From Pristionchus mayeri (lineage: Eukaryota > Nematoda > Chromadorea > Rhabditida > Neodiplogasteridae), in contig BTRK01000003.1 in assembly GCA_036245805.1 (NCBI GenBank), positions 4,526,001 to 4,590,000 on the forward strand: a DNA stretch of 64,000 nt. Reading direction: 5' to 3'. Every line of letters begins with the position of its first letter. Within the stretch, counting starts at the first letter, position 1. Below, piece by piece: positions 34,116 to 46,467 of this stretch. The translations under genes were made by a program, and so were the position numbers. Below the pieces are notes generated by a model. It was given only the letters and a program-made list of their open reading frames with translations, did not search any database and was not told the origin of the DNA.

Positions 34116-34956
34116 ATGGGTCCAATATTACGGTGGATAAGGCATAAGATGGCTAAGGATACAGAAGAGATGATTAGTACACATGATACGGAGGTATTTC
34201 ATTTTTTTCTCATTTCGTTGACGTTACTTATGTGTGGATTAGAATTGTACTCATTACTCATTCGAATGAATTGAGAAGTTGTGTATGTTCAGACATGTCT
34301 GCTGAGCTTTCCTAATGAGCTGCTCACAACGATTATTCGCAATCTGGGAATGACAGACAGAGCGCGCTTCAGTGCTGTGAATAGGCGCTTCAAAAGCTTG
34401 GAGGAAAATGCCCACCATCGACGATTGGGATCCATTGCGTTGTTCAGCTCGGTTTGATGAAAATGTGTAGATTCAATAATGTTTCATACCTTTCAGGGAG
34501 GCGCGGTGATAAATGGTTGTCATAATGAGGCATACGTTGTGCAAAAAAGTAGATCAACAGCAGAGCTCGCTAGATACTTTAAACACGCAACCACTCCGCG
34601 ACTAATGATAATCGTTGGTATCCTCGTATTTTATTATATCTTATTCTAAACGGGAAGGAACTTACATCAAGCCGAATGACCCAGGGTGGCTAACCAGACC
34701 TGCTTATGGCGGATCCTGATAAAAATTCCAAAAATGTCAATAAACAAAAACAATCGATGCACAAAACTATTGGGGTCTCCGGAAAGTTCGATGACTGCAT
34801 AGATATGAAGAAGCGGTTGTTGCAAGGAGTGTTGCAAGACGATCCTTTCTCCATCACCTTCTTATCATCCCAATTTTTCATCAATGCAAGTCTAGTTTGT
34901 AATATCCAAAAAAATGGAATGTTAATTTTTTTGTGTTTCTTGAATTTACTGGTGTA

Positions 34957-36199
34957 TTGGGGTGTCCGGAAAGTTCGTATAATGCTTCGGAAAAAAGTCA
35001 GTTCGCGATCAAATGCAGTTATTGCGCAATCTGTTTGCCAACAATGTATTGCATCATTCTGACGTTGAGTAGTGAGAGGATTTAATCAGTCTCCTAGTTG
35101 CTACATTGATTCTTGTGATGGACTCCCATCTCTACTTCCGAGCAGTTTTACTTCATTACTACCGTCTTGGCCGATCCGTGAAGGAGGCCCATTCTGCCCT
35201 GGCCCAGTCGGAAGGAGCTTACGCCCCCTCCATACCTTTCTGCTATAAGTGGTTCTCCCGCTTCAAGAAAGGGGAGTTTGGTCTCGATGATCAACCCCGC
35301 TCTGGACGCCCTCCCTCCCTCGATCAGCCTCTCGTTCTCCGCACACTGAAGCGCAAGCCCATGGCCAGTGTGCGTGAGTTGAAGAAGGATACTGGTACTC
35401 CCAGATCAACGGTGTCCGATATCCTCCATCGATCTGGGAAGAAGCCGAAACTCCCACAAGTGATTCCCCATGACCTCTCCCCCGAACAGCTGAAAAATCG
35501 TGTTCAAGTCTGTCGGGAATTACTCCATCGTAGATCCAATCTTCGATGGGTCAATTCCATCATCGCTACAGATGAGAAGTGGATCACGTACGATAAGCCT
35601 GTGAGGAGACTGCAATGGGTGGATGCAGATGAGAAGCCCACGCCCGTCCCGAAGAAGGAAGAGCACGGAAAGAAGGAACTCCTCTGCTTCTTCTTCTCAG
35701 TGCTCGGTCCCATCTACTGGGAGATCCTCGCCCCTGGCACCAGCATCAATGCCGACCTCTTCTCTGAACAACTGGCAGATGTCGCGATCAGAGTCCCTCC
35801 CAGACTCCTGAACCAGGGCAAAATTCTTCTTCTGATGGACAATGCTCGCCCACATCGAGCGAAGATGACCCAGAAGAAAATGGACGAGCTGAAGATCGAG
35901 AGGCTTCCCCATCCACCGTATTCCCTGGATCTCTCCCCATGCGACTACCACTGCTTCCGCTCTCTCTCTGACTTCTGCAAAGGAAAGAAGTTCAAGAATC
36001 GAGATGAAGTTGTGAGGGCTTTCGTGAACTGGGCGGTCTCGAAGAAACCCGCATTCTGGAAGAGAGAAATCTAGACCCTGCCCAATCGCAGGAGGGAGGT
36101 AGTGAGAAAGAAGGGGGCATACATTGGTCACTGAGAATTGTAAAGCATTGAATAAAAATAAAAAAACAAAAAATTATACGAACTTTCCGGACACCCCAA
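34957..36199 (+). mobile_element. apparently intact mariner, 1,243 bp, TA target
   Basis: Identical terminal repeats of at least 27 bp beginning TTGGGGTGTCCGGAAAGTTC at both ends. TA flanks are at 34955-34956 and 36200-36201. One uninterrupted transposase frame lies inside. Copy B of the host gene (about 41712) shows the unoccupied TA. Confidence 0.95.
35106..36074 (+). CDS. mariner transposase, full length, DD34D
   Basis: A 322-residue mariner transposase, close to the family's usual 340-350. The N-terminal half carries the two helix-turn-helix DNA-binding units (about residues 10-60 and 80-110, including SVRELKKDTGTPRSTVSDIL). Catalytic aspartates are at 156 (TDEKWI), 245 (MDNARPH) and 280 (SPCDYH), the last pair 34 residues apart. 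The alternative start at 35118 (MDSHLYF) is equally likely. Identical inverted repeats and an open frame suggest recent mobility. A decayed relative lies at 31121-32376. Confidence 0.95.
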   Translation: MILVMDSHLYFRAVLLHYYRLGRSVKEAHSALAQSEGAYAPSIPFCYKWFSRFKKGEFGLDDQPRSGRPPSLDQPLVLRTLKRKPMASVRELKKDTGTPRSTVSDILHRSGKKPKLPQVIPHDLSPEQLKNRVQVCRELLHRRSNLRWVNSIIATDEKWITYDKPVRRLQWVDADEKPTPVPKKEEHGKKELLCFFFSVLGPIYWEILAPGTSINADLFSEQLADVAIRVPPRLLNQGKILLLMDNARPHRAKMTQKKMDELKIERLPHPPYSLDLSPCDYHCFRSLSDFCKGKKFKNRDEVVRAFVNWAVSKKPAFWKREI

Positions 36200-37632
36200 T
36201 ACTTTAGGGAAATGCAGCCGAGATGAAGATGATGGCGGCTTTTAAGACGATGCGGATCCAGTTGTTAAATGTGGAATTTAACGCAGCATCTTCAGTAAAG
36301 TGGGTAATTGATTTCCAGAAAGGACATAGCACTCGTCCAATCTCTCCCTGTTGAGAGTAGGATTTCCCTTTTGGGTAATTTTGTATCATTTTCGGGTATA
36401 TTCCAGGTGTTATCCTGTGAACCTGAAACATATCCGAAAACGATTCAAAATCACCCAAAAGGGGAAGCCCTAGGTGACAGAGCGACGAATCGGTGGTGTA
36501 TTTTCTCGAACTCGAATGTGTTTTGATACCATAGACATTTTTATGTCGGTGATAAGAATTAGGAATGGCTTCTAAATAAATTAATCGCTTCATTTTGGCG
36601 TACACTCTCACCGATTTGAAAGGCGAGAGAGTACGTGGAATGAGGAGATTATTTTTAACCGAAGCTAATTCCGAATCTCGATCGTTGAATATAATGTGCA
36701 CATTCCAGTCGACCAGTTGCATAGTTCCACACAATGTTTAATTTTCAAAAAAAATATTAAAAGCTATTCAGTATAATGAGTGACTTCGTGAGACATCACA
36801 AAATCAGAGCAGTGTGCATCACTTGTCATAAAAGCGCTAAAGAACTACTGCTCAGTCTCTCTCCTGTGGATGGCTACTGTGTCCGAGCCTCTTTTTACAC
36901 GGTAAGGTCGAAAATGGTTTATCATTATCTTGTTTTTGTTCAGATTTTCGGTTATTCAGCACGGCGCAAAAGCTGTGCATGAATTAAAAAATCACAAATT
37001 AAAAAATACATATATGTTGTATTGAGTGTAGAATTCGGGTTCCGATACAACGGTCACGCAATTTCACCGCTCGAGTGGTGGGAAAGTGCATAAAATGAAC
37101 TTCAATTGGCAGGAAAATGTTCCTTTGATCGACGATGAAATTCTTCTTCATCTGGTTGCCAATTTGAGGAGGATCGTTGATCTCTCTCATGCAAATTCGA
37201 CAGTTACGGCAAATGGAATAATGAGCGCGTTCCAGGTGCGAGCGGATCAGAATTTCCCCTTTTGTCGGGCATTTTTGAATCGCTTTCGGGTAGTTTTTTA
37301 CGCAATATATAGCAAACTACCTGAACAGCCCGATTGCAACCGTGAGACATAACCGAACATGATACAGACATGCCTACTTTCAGATTGTGTGAAGGACTAA
37401 TGTGAAAAGGGTGGTCAGCTTCAAGATCTTGTGTCGTGAAGGACCACCACTTATTCGTGGCCTTGATCTTTCAAAGTTTTTCGTGAAGCTCTCGTCAAAC
37501 ACTCAAGGTGCGGCTATAAGTCATCCAGAGTCAGGTGCTACTATATCGATAGATTTTAACACGTGGTATGTGAAGATGGTATCGTGCCGTTAGATTGAGA
37601 CCAGTGGACATCATGTTATCATTATGTTGAGA

Positions 37633-38939
37633 GATATTAAGAGACCCTCCACCAGAGAACGTAGCAGGTCCACGGATGGCTAAAAATTCGATAATTCCCA
37701 TACTTTTTTCTGAAGTGTAGTCCCCGAGTACTGATTGACGACCGCTATAACTAAGGCCGAGGGTCGATTTTGAAAATGATACCTCCCATTTTGGGGGTCG
37801 AAAAAGTCGACATCGCAGAATTACCGGAAAAGTAGGTTTTCTGACGTATTTTCGCGTGTTGAATACGAATTTCGACATGCAAACGTAAGAAAATGCGAAA
37901 TAAAAATTTTGAGCTCAAAAAACTAGTTTTTGGAGCATTATTTTGCAATTTTCAGTACTATACAATTTTTTGCGCACATTGCCGACACGATTTTTGGAAT
38001 CTACACCTCAAAGCACATAACACATAAAAAATGCGATTTTTAAAAATGCATACTTTTTAGATATTTTGGTCCAAAGGAATGTCCAAAGGAAATCGAAGGA
38101 ATGTTTTTCTTCACCTTCGAACTATCGGAAACTGGTTTTAATCGTGATTCCAAAAAAAAAATCTAAAATTCGAAGTTCTGAAAATCATAATAACGTTAAA
38201 TCAATTTCTCGAGTGCTCTCTCATCGAAATTCGATCTCTACGAGTAAAATTACGCTAGGAAACATCTTATTTATACGATTTTGAGATATTAACATTTTTG
38301 ACACTTTTTGGGTCGAAAAAATGAGATTTACAATTTTGCATATTTACATCGTCTTGGGCATGGAAATATGAATATATAATCTAATTGAGTCACACTGAAG
38401 TGTTTTGGCGCCATGAGAAGCGCAGGTATGGAAAATTCAGCGTCGTTCACCACGCCATGTTTGTCATTTGGCCTCAAAATCGAACTTTGGACCAAAATAT
38501 CTAAAAAGTATGCCTTTTTAAAAACCTTATTTTTGCATATGTTATGTACTTTGAGGTGTAGATTCCAAAAATCGTGTCGACAATGTGCGAAAAATTTTTT
38601 ATAGTACTGAAAATTACAAAAAAAAGTGCTCTAAAAACTAGTTTTTTGAGCTCAAAATTTTTATTCCGCATTTTCTTACGTTAGCATGTCGAAATTCGTA
38701 TTGAACACGCGAAGATACGTCTGAAAACCTACTTTTCCGGTAATTCTGCGATGTCGACTTTTTCGACCCCCAAAATGGGAGGTATCATTTTCAAAATCGA
38801 CCCTCGGTCTTAGTTATAGCGGCTGTCAATCAGCACTCGGCGCCTATACTTCAGAAAAAAAGTATGAGAATTATCGAATTTTTAGCCATCCGTGGACCCC
38901 TGCACAGTTGTTACGTTCTCTGGTGGAGGGTCTCTTAGT
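37633..38939. mobile_element. 1.3-kb foldback element in F-box copy A
   Basis: Inverted arms of about 600 bp beginning GAGACCCTCCACCAGAGAAC and ending with the complement. The arms are about 95% alike. It is bordered by TTAA at the left (37629-37632) and TTAG at the right, consistent with a TTAA duplication that has since mutated. It lies where copy B's final exon continues uninterrupted. Confidence 0.8.
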
Positions 38940-39540
38940 ATTATTAATGAATTTTCGTCAATTGTGCACTGTTGCTAATAAACGAAATGCGACAATTTAC
39001 AATAAAACGAAATGCAACAATTTCGAAAATGCTGTAAATTGTGTTTTTTGTTGTATTTTTTGCCAGAAATTTGAAAAAGTAGTGAGATCATGTGACGCTG
39101 CAACCATATTATTGACCTTCATAAATTATTTTGGTGCGGAAATTTGCCAACATAGAGAACGTGTTATTATCATTTGCTTTGTTTTTTTTAAATAAATGTT
39201 CCGTTCCTCGGAGAGTTCCAGGTGACGTAACAAAGTCTCCCAACGAGTACCCCGCTAGTTCTTGGAAAAATATCGCAAATTGACTTCAGGACAATACAAA
39301 ATAATACATTTTGTAACACTCTTCGTTGTATGTTGTGATATTGTTGACCACGATTCCCAGGAAATACAATCAAACATCAATTTAAGCCATCTTCGAAATT
39401 CCCTTGTAATATAACAAATGATCTGCTTAAAATAGTACTAGACAATTGGAAGATGGATGATGTTCTTAAATGAAATGTTCATTCGTGTATGTAGTGCCAA
39501 TTGCGAACATGCAACGCAATTACAATAATTAATTGTCTAC
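38940..39540. other. 3' flank of F-box copy A and of secreted gene copy 2
   Basis: 38990-39190 aligns with about 43250-43430 downstream of copy B (shared GGAAATTTGCCAACAT). 39360-39540 aligns, inverted, with about 23690-23840. The two duplications therefore meet here. No exon is seen. Confidence 0.5.
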
Positions 39541-39611
39541 ACGTTATGTACTTTCAAAGCAATGGAAAGATATTAAACGAAGGTGTGGAACTCCGTTAGC
39601 AAGCTCGACTC

Positions 39612-40426
39612 TCACTCGCACTTCTGAATAAATTTGTTGAACGCATACAGCATTTTCCTGATATTTACCTCCGCACGGGCATTCCAATGCCCGCCCTTTT
39701 CCTGGCACTCGAAGAATGGATAATCGATGCCTCGTTTCTCCTGATTCTCGCATTTCTCAACAATTCTTAGTGCGGCTTCACGTTTTGACAATCCGAACGT
39801 TTCAACCATCTCACTATAGTTTGTTATTCGAATAACCGTCTCAACTCATTTCCCACACAATCGAGACCGGCTGAGTGCAGAGGGAAGAAATAGAGAGACG
39901 GTTTCTCCAGTTACATTTAGAGTTACCTTATTGGGAAATTTTTGTAACATTTTCAGATATGTTTCACGTGCACTATATACATGATCTATATAGCGTAAAA
40001 ATACCTGAAAATGATACAAAAATTTTCCAATAAGAGAACCCTAGTTACATTCTCACAAGAGTTTGAGCATTTTTTTTTCAATTTCTCTCTTTTCGTGCAT
40101 ACTCTTAATTTGCTCGTGATCGTGAGCAAATGAAGGGCGCTGAGCCGCTTTTCAAACCCTACCACCCACTTGCGTCTCATTGCTCCACATGCCGCCATTA
40201 TCCTGACACTGCTGTAAAGTTACTAATTGGCGAGATAGTTTGGGAAATTAAGAGATCATAACTCCAACAGAACGCCGCAACGACTAATTGCAATTTTTGT
40301 GAACAAAAAGCGATGGCGACCCGAATTTTGAGCCCTAACCTGCTGTAATACCGAAACCTCGGGCGCGGAATAAGCCGTTACGAAAGCAGAGATGAGAAGG
40401 AGAAGGAATGAGAGGAACAATTTCAT
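39612..40426 (-). CDS. small secreted Cys-containing protein, copy 2
   Basis: Exons 40426-40340, 40211-40170 and 39809-39612 join in phase to 108 residues. A signal peptide (MKLFLSFLLLLISAFVTA) is followed by QCQDNGGMWSNETQ and then a charged domain with FECQEKGGHWNARA ending IQKCE. The repeated CQ-x2-GG-x-W-N motif suggests two related modules. The family is not recognised. The frame is intact here, unlike its inverted paralog at 22410-23567. Intron 2 carries the MITE at 39918-40043. Confidence 0.65.
39918..40043. mobile_element. palindromic MITE, 8-bp TSD GTTACATT
   Basis: Termini TAGAGTTACCTTATTGGG and the complement of TAGGGTTCTCTTATTGG, exact GTTACATT flanks (39910-39917 and 40044-40051). 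The centre is CAGATATGTTTCACGTGC with TATATAC. It is the same insertion as 23122-23252 in the inverted paralog. Confidence 0.9.
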
Positions 40427-40819
40427 ACTTGCAAAATCTGCATGCATCTTCCACTTTTATACGCAAATTCAGATGATTCACTTGATGCAACCGTGTGAAA
40501 GTTATTATTTCGAAATTTTTGCTAATTTTTTTAGTTTTCATTTGATTTTTTCCAGGGCTATCACCCTGACGCAAAAGAGCTGAATGATCATCCCCAGAGG
40601 TTTAAATCAGTTTTTTCCTGATGTTGAACTATGTATTATATATATTTCACATTCTATAACCTTTCACATGCCTTCTGGCTAGCCTTGAATGACCGTCAAT
40701 GGAGAATACTAACCAATCAATGACGGGTACAAGAACCTTTAAATATGAAGAGCGTCCTTATTTTCAAAATGGTAACCATTTCAAATGCATAGTGTTCCTT
40801 TAGTTTTTCTTTATTAGTC

Positions 40820-42916
40820 ATGTGTCTACTACTGCAGTGGCTAAGGCGCAAAATTACGAAGGATACGGAAGGACCCGAACAAAAGGTATTTAATGTCTTA
40901 GATGGTTTTAGTTTTTTTCCCGTTTTTTGCAGTATTAGAGTGTCCTTTCAACAGAATTGCATAGGCGAGTATAGAATGACGGTATAGTTGTACTTTGTCG
41001 ATATGGCGGTGGTTGCTTAATTATCGAACAAGGTCTGGCACATCGATTTTTCGAAAACTTGTGGAAATGGGTTTTCGAAGGTGCTGATTAACATGATCAA
41101 GTTCATTTTGCACCAACTCAATCGGTTAAGCCATGCTGCATGTAGGCTGCATCTAACTTTACGACCGTAACTCACGAACCGATTGAGGAATCAACTTCAA
41201 ATTTGTACAATGATAAAATGAGACACCGTCGTATGTGCGTACTTTCTGAACCTTCCGAATGAACTGATCACAAAGATTATTCGCAAGCTCGACATGGTAG
41301 ATCGAGCTCAGTTCAGTGTTTTGAATAGGCGGATCAAAAGCTTGGAAGAGAATGCGCACTATCGACGATTGGAATCCATTGCGGTATTCAGCTCGGTATG
41401 CTTCAAATTTGCAGAATCAATCAGTTTTCATATCTTTCAGGGAGGCGCGATGATAAATTATTGCAATAATAATGTATACATAGTGTACAAAAGTCGATCA
41501 GCAGTGGAACTCGATGGGTACTTCAAACACGCTACCACTCCTCGACTTATGATAAGTGCTGGTTTCCCCGCATTGCTTTGCTCTTTTTTTACTTGTTTAA
41601 AAGCTGAATTTAACTTCTTACCAAATGACCCAGGGTCGCTAACCAGCACGAAGAACTGCTTGTGGCGAACGCTGAGAAAATGCCCAAAAATATACACAAA
41701 CAAAACAATCGATGCGAAGAAATATTTTAGGGAACACCAGCCGCGAAGAATCTTCTGATCGCGTTTAAGCCGATGCGGATCCAGATGCTGAGTGTGGATT
41801 ACGATGCCGCATCTTCAATCAAGTAAGTAGTATGGAGGTTGGGGTGAATTTTAGGTAGGAACTTGGCATTTGTTGCAATGGCATCATAATGTCCTTCACT
41901 ATGACGCGCTGTTTAGATCCTGTTACCAAAAGATCTTGAATTTACGTTTATGATTTCTCCGTTTACGTGTTATTCGCATACCTGGTAGTAGAGTTCGAGA
42001 AAGGATACCACGGTCTCTTCCGTGATATCGAGCTGTAGATAGCAGTAGATACTAAACGAGTCCAGTCGACTACCTATTGTGAACTATTTCAGCACCATCA
42101 CAGACTTTGTGAAGCGTCACCACATCAGAGAAATGTGCATTACTTGTCATACCTACGCTAAAGAACTGCTTCTCAGCGTCCCTCCAATGGAAGGTTACTA
42201 CGTCCGAGCCGCTTTGAACACGGTAAGATCTCCAGAAATCATTGTTGGGCTATTTTTGCATCATTTATGTTTCACACATTTATGGTATGTTTCAAACATT
42301 CGTAAAGAGGGTCAGAAGCTGTCCATTTTACGAATTACGAACACAAACATCTGCATTGACAGGAAAACCTACCATTGATCGACGACGAAATTCTTCTTCA
42401 TCTCGTTGCAAATTCGAGGCGTATTGTTGATCTACCTCGTGCAAAATCGGCGGTTACTGCAAACGGAATGATTCGCGCATTCCAAGTGAGATTGGATCGG
42501 TATTTCCCTTTTATTCGTATTAGGCATTTTTGAATCACTTTCGGGCAGCAGTTTTTTTATGCAATATATAACCAACAACCGGATCAGCTTGATTGTGACC
42601 ATGAGACAGAACCGTGCATGATGCAAAAAATACCTAATTTCAGATTGTATCCTGTACAAGCATAGCAATGAAAGTTACCTTCAAGATTATGCCTGGTGAA
42701 CTAAAAGCATTCATTCGTGGACTCGATAATACAAGGTTCATCGTGAAGCTATCGCGAAGCAATGAAAGCGCTGCTATAAACCATCCTGAATCAGGAGCTG
42801 CTATAGCGTTAGATCTAAGCGCATTGTGTGTGAAGATGACATCGGTTAGATTGAGGGCCAGTGGGCATAATGTTATCATAAGAGATTTTAATATCATTGA
42901 TGAATTTACTGATTAA
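40820..42916 (+). CDS. F-box protein gene, copy B
   Basis: Probable substrate adaptor of an SCF ubiquitin ligase. Exons: 40820-40885, about 41225-41395, 41441-41555, from 41634, about 41713-41822, 42093-42222, 42363-42485 and 42644-42916. The F-box is in exon 2: LPNELITKIIRKLDMVDRAQ then VLNRRIKSLEENAHYRRLES. Later exons give REMCITCHTYAKELLLSV, ENLPLIDDEILLHLV and a C-terminal domain ending FNIIDEFTD. The C-terminal domain is not recognised. Intron 1 is enlarged by a repeat related to 21721-22190, and the exon 2 acceptor seen in copy A (TTCAG) is not preserved here, so the true splice is unsure. Later frames are open, so this is the likelier functional copy. Confidence 0.65.
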
Positions 42917-44184
42917 AGAAGGGGTAACACGAATCAATGTTAGGGAGTCCCACCACGAAGATATTGCGCTCGCAATGGGAAACTGTAACCAAATTAACCC
43001 AAGAACGAGGCGAAAATTATGTAGAGCAAGTGAAACACACACGAACTAGCTACATCCCTGCGCTGTCAATGAACTTTGCGCGTATGTAAATAGCCTCAGA
43101 GCTGTCTCTGAAACTTCGGATAAAGTGATTCCTTATCGGGCTGCCGGCTTCTATTTCATACACACAGTGGTTAATTGAACTAATTTTTCGTGTTACTCCT
43201 TCTTTAACATAATGTTAAAAAAATATGTACTGTTATCAATAAAAACAATTATGACAATATAACAGTTTGTGGCATAAATCACTCAAATTATGCTTGTTTT
43301 TTTCGTAATAGAATAACGAGATGATTAGATGCATAACTTTATTGATCCTCATTAAGTGTTTTGGTCCGGAAATTTGCCAACATTGAGAACGTGTTATTTT
43401 CGGTTGCTCTGATTTTAAATTTAACATAATCATGAGTATCCGTCCGTTTAATCTTACCCCCATCGGCAGTTAGTCTACACTGAAATTGGCAATATTCCAT
43501 ATCATTTTCGAAAACGAATTATTTGAATGAGTTTTACGAGGTACCTTATTCTCTCATTCTCTCATCTCTTATGACTCTCATCGTCAGCTATTGCAACTTG
43601 CTCCTCAGAAAGAAACGATGATACCTTAAACTGCCAAGTGATCCGCCTGTTGAATGAATCCAAACTGATCTAAAATGATACAATGTTGCTTCAAACTAAC
43701 AAGGAGAAGCATAAATTGAAGGTTTTGAAAATGTCGTCTTCGAATTCAATAAATCAAAACACTTACCAATAGTAGATCAATTAGCCATTTGGTTGGAACC
43801 GTCATAGTAGGTATCACCAGATTTTCAAATTGGGCAATTATTCTCCAGTTTGCATCTGATATTGCAAAGCGGCAGTTCTGAAAAATGTGTATAATACATA
43901 CATTTGGCGAATATCACCTCAATTTGGTCAGCATCTATTTCAGCGATATATATAGAAGCGTCTTTTTTTCGATCCAAATTTCGTTACAAATTGCTCGTCG
44001 AACACTTTAGCCGCAGATGTTCGAATACATGTTATTTTTGTTGGATCGACTTGAAATATGAACTTTCGCAATCTAAAATATTTATTGCTTGATATGATCG
44101 TTCAACATCACTGACTGTAACACGCATTCCTCCAGTGCTTATGAGTTGCTCTTACGAAATACGACGTCTTGAATAAAAACCTTT
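42917..44184. other. no gene seen
   Basis: Up to about 43430 this is the shared 3' flank of the F-box duplication. The remainder is AT-rich with no coherent exons. Confidence 0.4.
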
Positions 44185-45222
44185 TCAACTGTAGTTTTCT
44201 GAACAGCACTCGCAAGCTCGGAAATTGTCCTTGGATGCAGGCAACTCAATATTATAGCTCAATGTCTGATTAGTTATTTGAATCATTCCCACAAGGGAAA
44301 TCCTAGTATCAAAACGTGTACATTTCCCAATTGTAATTATATTACGCACGTAGATAATCGATAGCTCCTTCGGAGAATATCGTTGTATGGTAGTTCTCAA
44401 TTCTGATATCAATACAGCTGGGATTAGATCATCTGGTCGAACATGGCGGACACTTTCCTATTATTTTTTGGGTTATGATTGACAAAACAAGATATGATAA
44501 ATTGAAAACAATGATTACATTTACAACTGAACGTGAAATCAGCGAATAAATAATAAAACAAATTTAGTACACGATAATAATGACGGTAAACACACTGACT
44601 TGAGAATTTGCCGTATTTGTCTTGCTTTTCTTTCTCAGATCCTTGTATTTCGTGATATGAAAGTGTTTGTCAGCATCTTCAAGAATGAATGAATCAAACG
44701 CATTCTCCTCTTGTTCATCAATATAAAGGGATAAGAAATGCGTGTAATATTCCGTTTCGAGGCCAGTGTACTTGAAAACAGAATTTGAATATTCTTCTAA
44801 AATTTAGATTACCTGTCCAATTCGTACTCCATGTGCTGGCCACCTAATGTGATTCAAAGATGGATGAGTTGCAGTGAATTGAAATTTCCGGCTGACGCAC
44901 TCCATTTCGTCGAGAGTCTGACTGGAAAAATATACATTGCATCATGTATTTCAACTCCTCATAAACGAAGTAATCAATCGCTTCTTCTCATTTTAATCAA
45001 TATAAGAGGTAAAATATGCGTATTGTGTTCAGTTTCAACTCAGGATATGCTATATTAATAGTGATGCTTCACAAAATTACCGATCGAGAAGCTCAAAGAC
45101 TGATAGTATGCAATCGTCTGGTAGTAGAGATGGTGATCCTCCTCTTCCATCCGTTTCTTCTTCGTATCCGTCTCATCTTCATTGTCAGGGATCGTTCTCT
45201 TCCTTGCGGATTCCGCAGCCAT
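44185..45222 (-). CDS. unrecognised gene with nuclear-type N-terminus
   Basis: Exons: 45222-45081 (starting MAAESARKRTIPDNEDETD, then TKKKRMEEEDHH, basic and acidic like a nuclear signal), about 44919-44813 (FTATHPSLNHIRWPAHG), 44770-44600 (YTGLETEYYTHFLSLYID) and 44457-44185 (ending CECCSENYS). The last two exons fit in phase; the join between the first two is not resolved. No known domain is seen. A nuclear or regulatory role is a guess from composition only. Confidence 0.5.
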
Positions 45223-45380
45223 AACTGTTAAAGCCGGATTATCAGGCAAAACGCGCCTGGTTGAAATATGTTTCAAATAGGGAGAGCACTCTCTTCATGT
45301 CGCGTGCTCACTCACTCGTTGCCTGTGCGTCAGGGTCAATTTTGAATGCATTATTTGAACCATAACTCAATTCTAAATAG

Positions 45381-45692
45381 AGATTTCAAAATGAGAATTT
45401 CGAAAATGAGCTACGGTATGCGATTGTCTCGAAACTGCGTTGTCAGTTTGCCCTGGCTTGTTTTGGTGGCAGTCCCGCTTACACAACTGAAGATGATACA
45501 AAACCTAAAAATTATTCTATTGCAGTTGCCCTCGAGAAGAAAGACGTGATGCAAGAGCAGAAGTTCCTGAAAGAAAGTGCCTTTCAGGATGAGGTGTATG
45601 ACAAGAAGTGCAAAAAATCCCGTGGTAAATTCATTGAGTATATATGTTGCATTGGCAATCGTGTGCAAGTAGGAAGTGTAATCAGCGCGTGA
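45381..45692 (+). CDS. open exon of unknown gene
   Basis: A 103-codon open frame without an in-frame ATG near its start. It contains VALEKKDVMQEQKFLKESAF and KKCKKSRGKFIEYICC. It could be an internal or terminal exon, or two exons around a GTGGCAG to TTGCAG intron. No homolog is recognised. Confidence 0.3.
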   Translation, partial: RFQNENFENELRYAIVSKLRCQFALACFGGSPAYTTEDDTKPKNYSIAVALEKKDVMQEQKFLKESAFQDEVYDKKCKKSRGKFIEYICCIGNRVQVGSVISA

Positions 45693-46460
45693 AATAAGCG
45701 CATCTCCTGGTGTCATATGTTCTCGCTCGTTGTTGCCTGACCGGCGAGAGAGCACACGAAATGAGGAGGGTGCGTGCCTACTTGCTAATATTATCATACA
45801 ACATAAACCAGAGAGACACATCAATGACATTTTGACATTGGAGAACAAGTTCGCAATACAAATGAATAGAAAGAATAAATTTGGTCAAAACTGCACAATG
45901 ACTTTGAATAGATGCTGCCAAATATAGGGCGGGTGTTTTTCTTTGAGCTCAAGAACGCGACCGTGACCAGTATTCGAGTGAGAACTGCGACTGAGAATGT
46001 CAAAGAGGAGCCAGCGGGAAGTTAGGGAAGTGAAGTTTGAACGCGTACTCTGTTCACTTGCAAGAGCACTTACTGAAGGAACACATCTCCCATCCGCATG
46101 CGTCCTCCAGGTGTCACATCATGGAAGAATGAAAGGGCAAAGGTCAATTACTCGCCGCGGAGAGTGGTGGCAGATTTGGCTAAAATGTATTACTGCCAAT
46201 TTATTTGACATACTCGCAACTCTACCAATTGAGCCGCGAGAATGAGTGCAAAATTAAGATAACGTTGTATCGCTTCACAAACTCTAAGTGCCAGCGATTT
46301 GAGGTTCACTTGTACTCGACAAGGAACTCTTTCAACTCCTAAGCTCTTTATATAACCCTCTCTACCTCCCGTTCTACCCATCTATCCATTGGCTGCTATC
46401 AAATTTCTATTCGATTTCGCCAATTACCCAGTCGGTCACAGTTTATCAGCGAGACCACTT
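45693..46460. other. no gene; CTCTCG-type half palindrome
   Basis: 45715-45772 carries GTTGCCTGACCGGCGAGAGA, related to the short palindrome core. The rest may be upstream DNA of the secreted protein gene at 46519. Confidence 0.4.
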
Positions 46461-46467
46461 GCAAGGG

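Larger units (their letters stand above)
34116..37600 (+). pseudogene. F-box gene copy A, disrupted
   Basis: F-box proteins recruit substrates to SCF ubiquitin ligases. Exons corresponding to copy B: 34116-34193, 34293-34451 (F-box: FPNELLTTIIRNLGMTDRAR then VNRRFKSLEENA), 34497 to about 34615, the exon after 36204, 36772-36901, 37113-37235 and 37384 onward. Damage includes a seven-base loss near 34700 relative to copy B, a mariner inserted in an intron (34957-36199), an in-frame TGA at the start of the last exon, an early TAG near 37590, and a foldback at 37633 where the last exon should end. Splice sites and phases elsewhere still match copy B, so decay is recent. Confidence 0.75.
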
